A stretch of 36,134 bases of DNA from Enterocola sp045611845 (GCA_045611845.1 JAZKXZ010000016.1:1-36134); one strand, 5' to 3'. Numbered from the stretch's first letter, positions 17,799 through 25,662 are shown. Numbers and translations are program-made. The notes: generated by a model not told the origin, from the sequence alone.

Positions 17799-17867
17799 TA
17801 AGATTTTTTTGAAAATTCCTAATTGGATTTATATAAATTATAGAAAAATCTTTTCCACAAACTTTTA

Positions 17868-17898
17868 AATTCCTAACTCCTAACCCTTAACCGCTAAC
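17868..17898. repeat. Degenerate (TTAGGAG)n heptamer array overlapping a stop codon
   Basis: On the minus strand the run reads GTTAGCG-GTTAAGG-GTTAGGA-GTTAGGA, four drifting heptamer units. The last codons of the radical-SAM gene (KLAVKG) and its TAG are written within it. Confidence 0.7.
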
Positions 17899-18764
17899 TT
17901 TTTTCTTAGTTTATCTACAAACTCGTAGTTCTTAATACCCCAATTTGGAGCGAGGCGTAGTTCGGGAGGAGATTGAGAAACGAAGCGCTCTATGCAGATA
18001 TGCTCGGGAATGATGTTTACGATTTCGGTGCATAGGTCTAGATACTCATCTAAAGTAAAGAGAGGAACAGATGCTGGATCTTTTTCGTAAAGGTCTGCTA
18101 GTGCTGTGTTTTTTATGATTTGAAGTTGATGAAGTTTTACTACATCTACTGGTAAAGATGCTATTTTATGAGCAGTTTCGAGAATATCTTCACGAGTTTC
18201 ACCTGGAAGTCCTAAAATAAAGTGTACAGCGGTGCGAATACCACGTTTTTGCGCTCTAAATATAGCATCTTCGGCGCATTTATAATCGTGTCCGCGATTT
18301 ATTAATTTCAGTGTTTTATCGTGAGTGCTTTCCACTCCAATTTCAAGCAAAATAAAATATTTTTTACTTAATTCTGCTATATAATCTAACACCTCATCTG
18401 GCAAACAATCGGGGCGTGTACCAATAGAAAGCCCCACCACATTTGGGTGACTCAAAGCCTCTTCGTAACGCGACTTTATCTCGTCTAGCGTGCCGTAGGT
18501 GTTGCTAAATGCTTGAAAATATACAATGAAATGTTTGTATTCTGGTTTGTGAGAAAAGAACTTCAGTCCCTTTTCAATCTGCTCTGTTATGCTCTCGCCG
18601 TGCAAACAATAGTCTGGAGTAAAAGACTTATTGTTACAAAATATACAACCTCCCACCCCAACTTTTCCATCCCTATTGGGACAAGAAAAACCAGCTGTCA
18701 CCGCAATCTTCTGAATTCTCTCAGAAAAAAACTGCTTCATATAGTCGGAGTAAGATTTGTACAT
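17880..18764 (-). CDS. TIGR01212-family radical SAM protein (YhcC-like)
   Basis: Elp3/MiaB-fold radical SAM enzyme of the YhcC group. The cluster loop CPNRDGKVGVGGCIFC near residues 29-44 carries the three Cys ligands in this family's spacing rather than plain CX3CX2C. GTRPDCLPDEVLDY, LEIGVESTHDKTLKLINRGH and HFILGLPGETREDI are family-typical blocks. Its substrate in bacteria is not established, so no reaction is assigned. At 294 aa it is close to the E. coli length. The last six residues and stop fall in a degenerate heptamer repeat, so its natural C-terminus may have been overwritten. It follows the exporter genes with a repeat element between. Confidence 0.93.
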   Translation of the reverse strand: MYKSYSDYMKQFFSERIQKIAVTAGFSCPNRDGKVGVGGCIFCNNKSFTPDYCLHGESITEQIEKGLKFFSHKPEYKHFIVYFQAFSNTYGTLDEIKSRYEEALSHPNVVGLSIGTRPDCLPDEVLDYIAELSKKYFILLEIGVESTHDKTLKLINRGHDYKCAEDAIFRAQKRGIRTAVHFILGLPGETREDILETAHKIASLPVDVVKLHQLQIIKNTALADLYEKDPASVPLFTLDEYLDLCTEIVNIIPEHICIERFVSQSPPELRLAPNWGIKNYEFVDKLRKKLAVKG

Positions 18765-18792
18765 AGTTATTTATTATTTAGATTTTGTTTCA

Positions 18793-18984
18793 AAACTGTA
18801 TTTTAAAGGAGGGATTTTTAGGCGTCCCGAAGTCTGAGAAACCGGAGTTTACAGTAAATTCTGCGAGTTAGTGAGAGCAGAGTTAAGTTTACTTAAACTA
18901 TGCCGAGCGTGAGCAGAATCGCCGCTAGGCAATGAGGATTTCGAAGACGAGGGCAACGACAAAAGCACCCTTTAAAATCAGTTT
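18793..18984 (-). repeat. Hairpin-bounded intergenic element, copy 1 (long form)
   Basis: Core 18802-18976 begins TTTAAAGGAGGGATTTTTAG and ends AAAAGCACCCTTTAAA. A second, shorter copy lies at 25541-25659. Shared blocks are GAAGTCTGAGAAACCGGAGT on the left and ATGAGGATTTCGAAGACGAG on the right. Copy 1 carries about 75 extra bases in the middle, including the hairpin TTAAG-TTTA-CTTAA and the fragment AGAATCGCCGCTAGGCAATG. Outer arms 18793-18809 and 18969-18984 pair (AAACTG...CAGTTT) with one bulged base. The right arm covers the stop codon of the upstream exporter gene. It is too short for any transposase. Confidence 0.8.
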
Positions 18985-19460
18985 CTCGTTAGAGAATTTG
19001 CTGTTTTCGTAAATATAAACATCGGCATAATACTTCCGATGGCCAGAGAAAACAAAATACCAAACACATAAGTAATATTTACCACAAATTGGTCCATATA
19101 AATAGCTTTATCGGCTAATTCTATGTGGTTCATATAGTTTAGCATTGCAAAAATAGCTTTGTAGGCATACATACCAGGAATCATAGGCAGAAGCGCTGGA
19201 ATATATATTACGGTAGCAGGAGTGCGAGTAAGTCTGCCAAATACTAGACCACAAGACCCCATAACAAAAGCACTTACTAAACAACTTACAAAAATGTGTA
19301 AGCCTGTAAAATCCAACATGGTAGCACGAGTAAAGTAGCCTAAAAAGCCTGTTAAAAGAATGGCATAGATTGCTCTTTTGGGAGGATTTGAGATAAGCCC
19401 AAAACCTAATGCTGTAATAGAAGCAAAAATAGCTTTTGAAAATATTAATAAGAATATCAT
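18978..19460 (-). CDS. YjjB/ThrE small membrane subunit (DUF3815-like)
   Basis: Membrane protein of 160 aa, nearly all hydrophobic with about four or five helices; GFGLISNPPKRAIYAILLTG and TPATVIYIPALLPMIPGMYA are typical of the ThrE C-terminal half. With the upstream gene it forms a two-piece exporter as in E. coli YjjP/YjjB, linked to succinate export there and to threonine/serine export for fused ThrE; the substrate here is unknown. The start was set at the ATG at 19460, because it overlaps the upstream stop as ATGA; the longer reading begins with TTG at 19466. The stop codon lies inside the outer arm of a hairpin-bounded repeat. Confidence 0.88.
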   Translation of the reverse strand: MIFLLIFSKAIFASITALGFGLISNPPKRAIYAILLTGFLGYFTRATMLDFTGLHIFVSCLVSAFVMGSCGLVFGRLTRTPATVIYIPALLPMIPGMYAYKAIFAMLNYMNHIELADKAIYMDQFVVNITYVFGILFSLAIGSIMPMFIFTKTANSLTRN

Positions 19461-20212
19461 GCCCAAATTAGATGAATAATGTTAATAGAAATAAGTAGGC
19501 CGATTGCCAATGAAATGGTATGTAGGGTTGCATTTACTAAACGTGAGAAACCAATTACAACGAAACCTTCTAAAATGTCAATAATGCCACTAATAAACAC
19601 TACTCCAGGAACTAGGTAAAGCACACTAGTTGTAACTGCTACTGAACCTGTTTGTTCGTCTATAAATCCGCCCAAACTAGCTATTAACGACGCTGTTAGA
19701 GCTGTAAGAAGAATAGTTAAATGGTTGTTTACGTGTTTCTTAGTTAAGAAAGCTTTTAGGTTGAAACTAATAAAAGTAGAAACAAAAACCATCAACATAG
19801 CCCAAATTGTGCCATTGAAAAGGTAACAAAGTCCAAAACTAGCTAGCGACGCCATAAGCGACACTGTAAGGTGTGAATATCTAGGAGTAGATATTATTTT
19901 GTTGAATTTTGCTTCAAAGTCTTCTAACGACATTTTTTTGTCGTAAACTTCCCAGCTAAAACGGCTCAAATCGGCATTATTAGAAAGGCTAATTGGTGCT
20001 GCTGGTGCTGTAATTATCTCGTGATATTGCTCAGAAAGATTATTTGGATTGCAAAGCATAATGCTTATATTTCTAAGCGAAAGATTTATGCGCAAGTCGT
20101 AACCAAATGCCTCAGCAATTCGCTTAGCACTACGATTGATACGCGAGCTATGTGTACCACTCGCCACCATCACAGCCACATATTTGGCTAATATATGTCC
20201 TAGTTTGTTCAT
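19457..20212 (-). CDS. YjjP/ThrE large subunit (DUF1212-like)
   Basis: N-terminal half of a ThrE-type exporter, 251 aa. Residues 1-110 form a soluble domain (VASGTHSSRINRSAKRIAEA, with GYDLRINLS), then about five membrane helices follow (residues 115-250), including the conserved-looking SLGGFIDEQTGSVAVTTSVL and LVPGVVFISGIIDILEG. Length and split match E. coli YjjP (256 aa). It overlaps the small subunit by 4 nt (ATGA), so both are made together. It lies 126 nt downstream of leuB in the same direction, with heptamer repeats between, so read-through from the leucine operon is possible but not shown. Confidence 0.88.
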   Translation of the reverse strand: MNKLGHILAKYVAVMVASGTHSSRINRSAKRIAEAFGYDLRINLSLRNISIMLCNPNNLSEQYHEIITAPAAPISLSNNADLSRFSWEVYDKKMSLEDFEAKFNKIISTPRYSHLTVSLMASLASFGLCYLFNGTIWAMLMVFVSTFISFNLKAFLTKKHVNNHLTILLTALTASLIASLGGFIDEQTGSVAVTTSVLYLVPGVVFISGIIDILEGFVVIGFSRLVNATLHTISLAIGLLISINIIHLIWA

Positions 20213-20216
20213 ATTA

Positions 20217-20250
20217 ATGAGGAATGAGGAATGTGGAATGAGGAATTAAT
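20217..20250. repeat. Heptamer array (ATGAGGA)n next to exporter start
   Basis: Four units of the form GGAATGA/GGAATGT follow one another, variants of the window-wide TTAGGAA heptamer. It lies 5 nt upstream of the ThrE-like start codon and so would be in its 5' leader. Confidence 0.75.
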
Positions 20251-20325
20251 TTCCCTATTCACATTCAATTATTCTTTATTATTATCTACTACTTAATTAG
20301 GTATTAAAAAAATAAGAAGATGTTT

Positions 20326-20360
20326 TTATTCCTAATTCCTAATTTCTAATTCCTAATTTT
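20326..20360. repeat. Heptamer array (TTCCTAA)n covering the leuB stop
   Basis: Four plus-strand units ATTCCTAATTCCTAATTTCTAATTCC-type, one mutated. On the minus strand it encodes the last five residues of LeuB (LGIRN) and its TAG. Confidence 0.85.
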
Positions 20361-21397
20361 ATATAATCTCCTACCTCGGTGGTTGAATATGCTTTTTCTG
20401 TTGTTAAATCTTCTGTTACGATGCCGTCGGCGATGGCTTTTTCTACCGCGTCACGAATCATCTTGCCCTCCTCCATCATATTAAATGCTGTTTCAAACAT
20501 CATTGCCACAGAAAGAATTGCTGCCATAGGGTTTGCAATATTTTTGCCTGCCGCTTGTGGATAAGAACCATGAATTGGCTCAAAAAGTGAGGTATGAAGG
20601 CCTACAGAAGCACTTGGAAGTAGTCCCATAGAGCCAGAAATCACAGAAGCCTCATCTGTAAGAATGTCGCCAAACATATTTTCAGTTACCATCACGTCGA
20701 ACGCTCGTGGATTTTGAATCATACGCATAGCTGCATTATCCACATAAAGATACTCAGTTTCCACATCTGGATATTCCGCAGAAATTTCCTTTGTAATCTG
20801 ACGCCACATACGAGAAGTAGCCAAAATATTGGCTTTATCTACTAGTGTAAGTTTTTTTCTGCGTTTGCGGGCGTAAAGATACGACAATTTTACGATTCTT
20901 TCTACTTCTTCACGGGTATAAACGCAAGTGTCGTATGCTGTGTTGCCATCTTCTGAACGTCCTTGTGGTTTGCCAAAATAAAGACCACCTGTAAGCTCAC
21001 GCACACAAACAAAATCTGCTCCTTCTACTAGGTCTGCACGCAGTGGTGACTTGTAAAGCAATGATTTATAAGTATTTACAGGGCGAATGTTGGCATAAAG
21101 TCCAAGACTTTTGCGCATTTTAAGCAAGCCTTGTTCTGGACGCACTTTTGCATTTGGGTCGTTGTCGTATTTTGGGTCGCCAAGTGCACCAAAAAGCACT
21201 GCATCAGACTCCATACATAGTTTGTGAGTGGCTTCTGGATATGGGTCACCGCATTCGTCAATAGCACAAGCCCCCACTATACCATACTCCAACTCAAGGT
21301 TATGACCTTTTATCTCACACACACGTTTCAACACCTTTACGGCTTCGTTTATCACTTCAGGACCTATTCCGTCCCCTGGTAAAACTGCTATTTTCAT
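20339..21397 (-). CDS. leuB: 3-isopropylmalate dehydrogenase
   Basis: NAD-dependent oxidative decarboxylation of 3-isopropylmalate to 2-oxoisocaproate, the last pathway-specific step of leucine synthesis; LeuB can also act on 3-methylmalate in the citramalate route to isoleucine. PGDGIGPEVINEAVKVL starts the Rossmann-like fold; FGALGDPKYD, VRELTGGLYFGKP and VDNAAMRMIQNP are family signatures, and GSMGLLPSASVG with EPIHGSYPQAAGKNIANPMA contain the NAD- and substrate-binding parts. It has 352 aa. The final codons (LGIRN and TAG) are written in the heptamer repeat, suggesting the native tail was replaced. It is the last leucine gene, separated from the cimA-like gene by a four-helix-bundle gene flanked by repeats. 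Confidence 0.97.
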   Translation of the reverse strand: MKIAVLPGDGIGPEVINEAVKVLKRVCEIKGHNLELEYGIVGACAIDECGDPYPEATHKLCMESDAVLFGALGDPKYDNDPNAKVRPEQGLLKMRKSLGLYANIRPVNTYKSLLYKSPLRADLVEGADFVCVRELTGGLYFGKPQGRSEDGNTAYDTCVYTREEVERIVKLSYLYARKRRKKLTLVDKANILATSRMWRQITKEISAEYPDVETEYLYVDNAAMRMIQNPRAFDVMVTENMFGDILTDEASVISGSMGLLPSASVGLHTSLFEPIHGSYPQAAGKNIANPMAAILSVAMMFETAFNMMEEGKMIRDAVEKAIADGIVTEDLTTEKAYSTTEVGDYIKLGIRN

Positions 21398-21399
21398 AC

Positions 21400-21463
21400 T
21401 TAATTAATTAGGAATTAGGAATGAGGAATTCGTAGAATCGACGAAGTCAATTAATTCCTATCC
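21400..21463. repeat. Heptamer array plus GAATTCGTAGAATCGACG module
   Basis: TTAATTAGGAATTAGGAATG is followed by GAATTCGTAGAATCGACG at 21426-21443 and by AATTAATTCCTATCC. It separates leuB from the four-helix-bundle gene and overlaps the end of that gene. The module recurs inverted at 29152-29179. Confidence 0.85.
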
Positions 21464-21806
21464 TAGTTGTTTTTGTTATACTACTTAATATTTTTGAAAT
21501 CTCGTTTGCTTCTTCTAATATAGAATTATATTCTACATCAGTTAAATAATCTGTTTTATATAATAAATTTATCCAATATATTGTCTCTAAAATCTCTTTA
21601 TATGCTATATACATTTTAGATAAAAAATCTTTTTTACTAATACCACATATAGCTTCATTAATATTTGCACCTACACTTGTTCCTGAACGTAATATTTGTT
21701 TTGATAAAACATATTCATTTTTAGATTCTTTTAAATGTTTATACAAATTAACTATTCTTACTGCAAAAGAAAAACTTTTTTCTACAATTACATTATTAGT
21801 TTTCAT
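21447..21806 (-). CDS. TIGR02436 (S23-like) four-helix-bundle protein
   Basis: Small all-helical protein of 119 aa. The signature LSKQILRSGTSVGANINEA is diagnostic of the family first seen inside 23S rRNA intervening sequences; its function is unknown, though such proteins are also found elsewhere in Bacteroidota genomes. It interrupts the leucine operon between the cimA-like gene and leuB, is markedly AT-rich compared with both neighbours, and has heptamer repeats on each side (21400-21463 and 21838-21862); its last residues (RIGIN) run into the repeat. All this suggests late insertion of a small cassette. There is no metabolic reason to link it with leucine synthesis. Confidence 0.9.
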   Translation of the reverse strand: MKTNNVIVEKSFSFAVRIVNLYKHLKESKNEYVLSKQILRSGTSVGANINEAICGISKKDFLSKMYIAYKEILETIYWINLLYKTDYLTDVEYNSILEEANEISKILSSITKTTRIGIN

Positions 21807-21837
21807 AAAAGATATAATTTAAGATGAATATTATTGT

Positions 21838-21885
21838 AATTCCTAATTCCTAATTCCTAATTTATATTATATTATATTATATTAA
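21838..21885. repeat. Heptamer array followed by (ATTAT)n pentamers
   Basis: Three units of TTCCTAA (21841-21861) run directly into four ATTAT-like pentamers (about 21862-21884). The pentamers encode the last residues and TAA of the cimA-like gene on the minus strand. Confidence 0.8.
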
Positions 21886-23374
21886 GCATTTTTGTTGTTG
21901 CTTGTATCGCCGCCTCAGTTTGGTCGGCATCCAAGCCGTTTGTTTTCAGGATTCTACCATTCATATCCCATGTAATAACGGTTTGCACGAATGCATCGGT
22001 ACGTCCGCCAGGAGGAATGGTAACGGTATAATCCACAAGAACAGGGTGTGGCATATTAAGTTTATCGTAAATTTGCCAAAGTGCTTTCATAAACGCATCG
22101 TACTGACCTTCTCCCATAGAAGAAGCTTGATAAGGAGTACCTTCTATTTCGATAGACACGTTTGCCACTGGCTTAAGACCACGTGTAGAAGACAAGGAAT
22201 AGTTGATGATTTTCACTTTTTCTTCCACATTGGCTGTTTTAAGCACGTCTGACACAATATAAGGAAGGTCTTCTGGTGTTACCATTTGCTTTTTATCCCC
22301 TAATTCCACAATACGAGCGGTAACTTTTTTCATAGACTCTTCGTCGAGGTCGATACCAAGTGCAAGAAGATTTTTCTTAATGTTGGCTTTGCCAGATGTT
22401 TTGCCTAAGGCATATTCACGAGTGCGACCAAAACGTTCTGGAATAAGGTCGTTGCAATATAGATTGTTTTTCATATCGCCGTCGGCGTGAACGCCTGCCA
22501 CTTGAGTGAACACGTGGTTTCCCACCACTGGCTTATTTGCAGGAATACGGATGCCTGAATATGTTTCTACTATCTTGCTAACACTATTTATTTCGTGTTC
22601 TTTGATGTTTGTTGATAAACCAAGTTGGTCGTGAAGCACGGCTAAAACGCTAGAAAGAGGCGCATTACCTGCACGTTCGCCTAGTCCGTTTACGGTAACG
22701 TGAATACAGTTTATACCCGATTGAACTGCTGCAAAAACGTTGGCCACTGCCAAATCGTAGTCGTTGTGAGCATGAAAATCGAACTGCAAATTTGGGTAAC
22801 GAGTAAACATTTGAGTGCAAAACTTAGCTGTATCTGCAGGATTTAGCACGCCCAAGGTATCTGGAAGCATAAAACGACGAACTTTTGTGTCGCTTAAGGC
22901 ATCCATTAGGGCAAAAACGTATTCTGGAGAGTTTTTCATGCCGTTGCTCCAATCTTCTAAATAGACATTCACAGCAATACCTGCCTCGTTTGCATACTCT
23001 AGAGTGCGTCTAATATCTGCAATGTGCTCCTCTGGCTTTTTGCCAAGTTGCATAGCGCAGTGTTTAAGCGAACCCTTGCAAAGCAAGTTCATCACTCTTA
23101 TGCCTGCTGAACGAATCCAATCTACAGATTTATCGCCATCCACAAAACCTAGCACCTCTACCTTGTCTAGCAGACCTTTACTGTCTGCCCAACGGGCAAT
23201 TTTTTGCACAGTAGTGAATTCACCCTCAGAAACAAGGGCTGACGCTACTTCAATTCTATCTAAGCACAGGTCCTCTAACAGAAGACGCGCCAATGATAGT
23301 TTTTCTTCCGATGCAAACGACACTCCCGATGTCTGTTCGCCGTCACGCAATGTTGTATCAAGTATTGTTATCAT
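21872..23374 (-). CDS. Second isopropylmalate synthase-family enzyme, probable citramalate synthase
   Basis: HMGL-like TIM-barrel acyltransferase of the LeuA/CimA/NifV family with a C-terminal LeuA_dimer-type allosteric domain (about 385-500). LDTTLRDGEQTSG at residues 4-16 has the catalytic Arg-Asp and metal Asp, and DFHAHNDYDLAV the metal His pair. It is clearly different from the true LeuA at 25663-27150, so it should use another substrate; citramalate synthase (pyruvate plus acetyl-CoA) is the best guess, because LeuCD and LeuB from the same operon would then complete an isoleucine route. The Ile-rich leader peptide of the operon supports this. The start was set to ATG at 23374 (MITILDTTLR); an in-frame TTG lies 6 nt earlier. 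The gap from leuD is 10 nt. Confidence 0.88.
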   Translation of the reverse strand: MITILDTTLRDGEQTSGVSFASEEKLSLARLLLEDLCLDRIEVASALVSEGEFTTVQKIARWADSKGLLDKVEVLGFVDGDKSVDWIRSAGIRVMNLLCKGSLKHCAMQLGKKPEEHIADIRRTLEYANEAGIAVNVYLEDWSNGMKNSPEYVFALMDALSDTKVRRFMLPDTLGVLNPADTAKFCTQMFTRYPNLQFDFHAHNDYDLAVANVFAAVQSGINCIHVTVNGLGERAGNAPLSSVLAVLHDQLGLSTNIKEHEINSVSKIVETYSGIRIPANKPVVGNHVFTQVAGVHADGDMKNNLYCNDLIPERFGRTREYALGKTSGKANIKKNLLALGIDLDEESMKKVTARIVELGDKKQMVTPEDLPYIVSDVLKTANVEEKVKIINYSLSSTRGLKPVANVSIEIEGTPYQASSMGEGQYDAFMKALWQIYDKLNMPHPVLVDYTVTIPPGGRTDAFVQTVITWDMNGRILKTNGLDADQTEAAIQATTKMLNII

Positions 23375-23380
23375 ATTCAA

Positions 23381-23405
23381 TTAATTAGGAATTAGGAATT
23401 AGGAG
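23381..23405. repeat. Heptamer array covering the leuD stop
   Basis: TTAATTAGGAATTAGGAATTAGGAG-type run. Read on the minus strand it writes the last residues of LeuD (LLIPNS) and its TAA, and lies 6 nt upstream of the next start codon. Confidence 0.85.
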
Positions 23406-23984
23406 TTTTTGCTCAAATTCCTCAATTCTTCCTTTATTTGCTAATAAATAATCAATATCATCATATCCATTAAGGAAACATTCCTTTTTGTAGGCATTGA
23501 TTTCAAAGTGTTCGATGGTGCCAGTGGCATCGTTTTTCACAGTTTGTGCCTCTAGGCAAATAGAAACTGTGGTTTTATTGTCGTTTTCAATGCTTTTGAA
23601 TAGTTCTGCAAGAAATTCGTCGCTTACAACTATTGGCAACACACCATTATTCATAGCGTTGTTTTTGAAAATATCGGCAAAGAAACTAGAAATCACCACT
23701 TTAAAGCCATATCCTGCCACAGCCCAAGCTGCGTGTTCACGAGAAGAACCACTACCAAAGTTCTTTCCTGCAACCAAAATAGTGCCAGAATAGTTTGGAT
23801 TGTTTAGTACAAACGAATTAATAGGGTTTCCCTCTTTGTCGAAACGCCAATCTCGAAATAAATTGTCGCCAAAGCCCTCTTTTGAGGTTGCTTTAAGGAA
23901 ACGCGCTGGTACTATTTGGTCTGTATCCACATTTTCAAGTGGTAATGGGATGCAGGTTGATGTTATTTTATTTATTTTTTCCAT
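23385..23984 (-). CDS. leuD: 3-isopropylmalate dehydratase small subunit
   Basis: Swivel-domain subunit that, with LeuC, isomerises 2- to 3-isopropylmalate (and, in the citramalate route, citramalate to 3-methylmalate). ENVDTDQIVPARFLK and GKNFGSGSSREHAAWA are the family signatures. At 199 aa it is the long, LeuD-proper form. The last residues LLIPNS and the stop come from the TTCCTAA heptamer repeat, unlike the preceding family-like sequence, so the end looks rewritten by the repeat. It is 118 nt downstream of leuC, with a different repeat between them. Confidence 0.96.
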   Translation of the reverse strand: MEKINKITSTCIPLPLENVDTDQIVPARFLKATSKEGFGDNLFRDWRFDKEGNPINSFVLNNPNYSGTILVAGKNFGSGSSREHAAWAVAGYGFKVVISSFFADIFKNNAMNNGVLPIVVSDEFLAELFKSIENDNKTTVSICLEAQTVKNDATGTIEHFEINAYKKECFLNGYDDIDYLLANKGRIEEFEQKLLIPNS

Positions 23985-24019
23985 TGGTTTGTTATTAGGT
24001 GTTTTCGGTACCTGAGTCC

Positions 24020-24075
24020 GCGGTCACTGAGCTTGTCGACGTATTGATGAGCGTAGCGAATAACGGGACCGCACT
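24020..24075. repeat. Mosaic of two dispersed repeat modules between leuC and leuD
   Basis: CGGTCACTGAGCTTGTCGACG (from 24021) matches, in reverse, the block at 25503-25525. ATGAGCGTAGCGAATAA (24047-24063) matches 33390-33406 with one change. GCGGTC and GACCGC at the ends can pair, so the RNA may fold into a hairpin within the 118-nt leuC-leuD gap. Confidence 0.6.
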
Positions 24076-24102
24076 TAATTAACATATTTGACATTAGCAC
24101 TT

Positions 24103-25476
24103 TTATAATTTTCCCATAATTGCAACTTGAGCGGCGGTGAGCGGTGATGCAAGAATGGTGCGAGCACCAGGTCCTTGACGCCCTTCAAAGTTACGATTAC
24201 TTGTTGAAACAGAGTATTTTCCTGCAGGAATTTTATCCTCATTCATGGCAAGGCAAGCAGAACAACCCGGCTCGCGAAGTTCAAAACCTGCTTCGGTAAG
24301 AATTTCAAGCAAACCCTCTTCAATTATTTGCTGACGCACTTTCCACGAACCTGGCACAAGCCAAGCAGTGATATTGTCTGCTTTCTTTTTGCCTTTTACA
24401 TAATTTGCAAACACTCTAAAATCTTCTATTCTACCGTTGGTACAACTTCCCAAGAAAACATAGTCAATTTGTTTGCCGATTAGGCTTTCGCCTGGTTTAA
24501 ATCCCATATAATCAAGAGATTTAAGGAACGACGCCCTACCCACTTCGTCTATGCTTTCAAGCGTTGGAATATTGCCAGTTATTGGCATTGCCATACCTGG
24601 ATTTGTACCATAGGTAATCATTGGCTCAATATCTTCGGCATAGAATGTTATTTCGCGGTCGAAAACAGCATCATCATCGCTTTTTAAGGTTTTCCAATAT
24701 TCAAGAGCCTTGTCCCAAGCCTCGCCTTTTGGAGCAAAATCTGTACCTTTTATATAATTAAATGTGGTTTCGTCTGGAGCTATCATTCCGCCACGAGCAC
24801 CCATTTCAATAGAAAGATTACAAAGTGTCAAACGACCTTCCATGCTCATATTTCTTACCACTTCACCCGCATATTCCACGAAATAACCTGTTGCACCGCC
24901 TGTGGTAAGCTTCATCATCATATAAAGTGCCACATCTTTTGGTGTAACGCCTTCTTTTAGCGTACCTTCGAAGTTAATTCTCATAGTTTTTGGGCGAGAT
25001 TGGAACACGCATTGTGTAGCAAGCACCATTTCCACCTCAGAAGTACCAATACCAAACGCCACTGCCCCCATTGCACCGTGTGTGGATGTGTGTGAGTCGC
25101 CACAAACTATAGTCATACCAGGTAGTGAAAGGCCATTTTCTGGTCCTACCACGTGAATTACACCATTTTTAGGGTGCCCCATTGGAAAATAACCTGTTCC
25201 AAATTCCTTAGCATTTCTGTCGAGTGTATCAACCTGATTTTTAGATACTGGGTCTGAAATAGGTTTATCTTGGTTCAAAGTTGGAATATTGTGGTCTGGA
25301 ATACAAGTAATTTTTTCTGGACGAAACACTTTTAGTCCTCTCTTTCTAAGTCCGTCAAATGCTTGTGGACTTGTCACCTCGTGACAATACATGCGGTCGA
25401 TATAAAGCTGTGTTGGTCCATCTTCCACCACACTCACCACATGCGCATCCCAAATTTTATCAAATAATGTGTACAT
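24103..25476 (-). CDS. leuC: 3-isopropylmalate dehydratase large subunit
   Basis: Aconitase-family [4Fe-4S] subunit of isopropylmalate isomerase, cytoplasmic, pairing with LeuD. TLFDKIWDAHVV opens the protein; IVCGDSHTSTHGAMGAVAFG, FLGSCTNGRIEDFR and PGCSACLAMNEDK hold the substrate residues and the three cluster Cys (one in GSCTN, two in GCSAC). It has 457 aa, typical of the bacterial LeuC of leucine pathways. It lies 186 nt after leuA; that gap is filled by a hairpin-bounded element and another dispersed repeat. Confidence 0.97.
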   Translation of the reverse strand: MYTLFDKIWDAHVVSVVEDGPTQLYIDRMYCHEVTSPQAFDGLRKRGLKVFRPEKITCIPDHNIPTLNQDKPISDPVSKNQVDTLDRNAKEFGTGYFPMGHPKNGVIHVVGPENGLSLPGMTIVCGDSHTSTHGAMGAVAFGIGTSEVEMVLATQCVFQSRPKTMRINFEGTLKEGVTPKDVALYMMMKLTTGGATGYFVEYAGEVVRNMSMEGRLTLCNLSIEMGARGGMIAPDETTFNYIKGTDFAPKGEAWDKALEYWKTLKSDDDAVFDREITFYAEDIEPMITYGTNPGMAMPITGNIPTLESIDEVGRASFLKSLDYMGFKPGESLIGKQIDYVFLGSCTNGRIEDFRVFANYVKGKKKADNITAWLVPGSWKVRQQIIEEGLLEILTEAGFELREPGCSACLAMNEDKIPAGKYSVSTSNRNFEGRQGPGARTILASPLTAAQVAIMGKL

Positions 25477-25499
25477 ATTTTTAAATAGTTGTTTATTCT

Positions 25500-25526
25500 G
25501 GGCCCTTCGACAAGCTCAGGGACCGA
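25500..25526. repeat. Dispersed CCTTCGACAAGCTCAGG repeat
   Basis: GGGCCCTTCGACAAGCTCAGG followed by GACCG. Very similar short repeats recur in many bacterial genomes. Its reverse complement shares CTGAGCTTGTCGA with 24027-24039, so the two copies flank leuC in opposite orientation. Confidence 0.6.
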
Positions 25527-25540
25527 ATATATTTAGTTGA

Positions 25541-25659
25541 GAGTTTATTTAAAGGAGGGATTTTTAGGCGCCTCGAAGTCTGAGAAACCGGAGTTTACTA
25601 AACGTAAATGAGGATTTCGAAGACGAGGGCAACACCAAAAGCACCCTTTAAATAAACTC
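25541..25659 (-). repeat. Hairpin-bounded intergenic element, copy 2 (short form)
   Basis: Perfect 15-bp outer inverted repeat, GAGTTTATTTAAAGG at 25541-25555 and its complement at 25645-25659. Inside are the same blocks as in copy 1 (GAAGTCTGAGAAACCGGAGT and ATGAGGATTTCGAAGACGAG). The right arm ends 3 nt after the leuA stop codon. The outermost bases differ from copy 1 yet are again self-complementary. Confidence 0.82.
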
Positions 25660-25662
25660 GAA

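Noticed and set aside
18793..18984. Insertion sequence or integron-like attC site
   Set aside because: No transposase or integrase is present, no target duplication was found, and the second copy is only about 120 bp; a non-autonomous element remains possible and is reported as a repeat.
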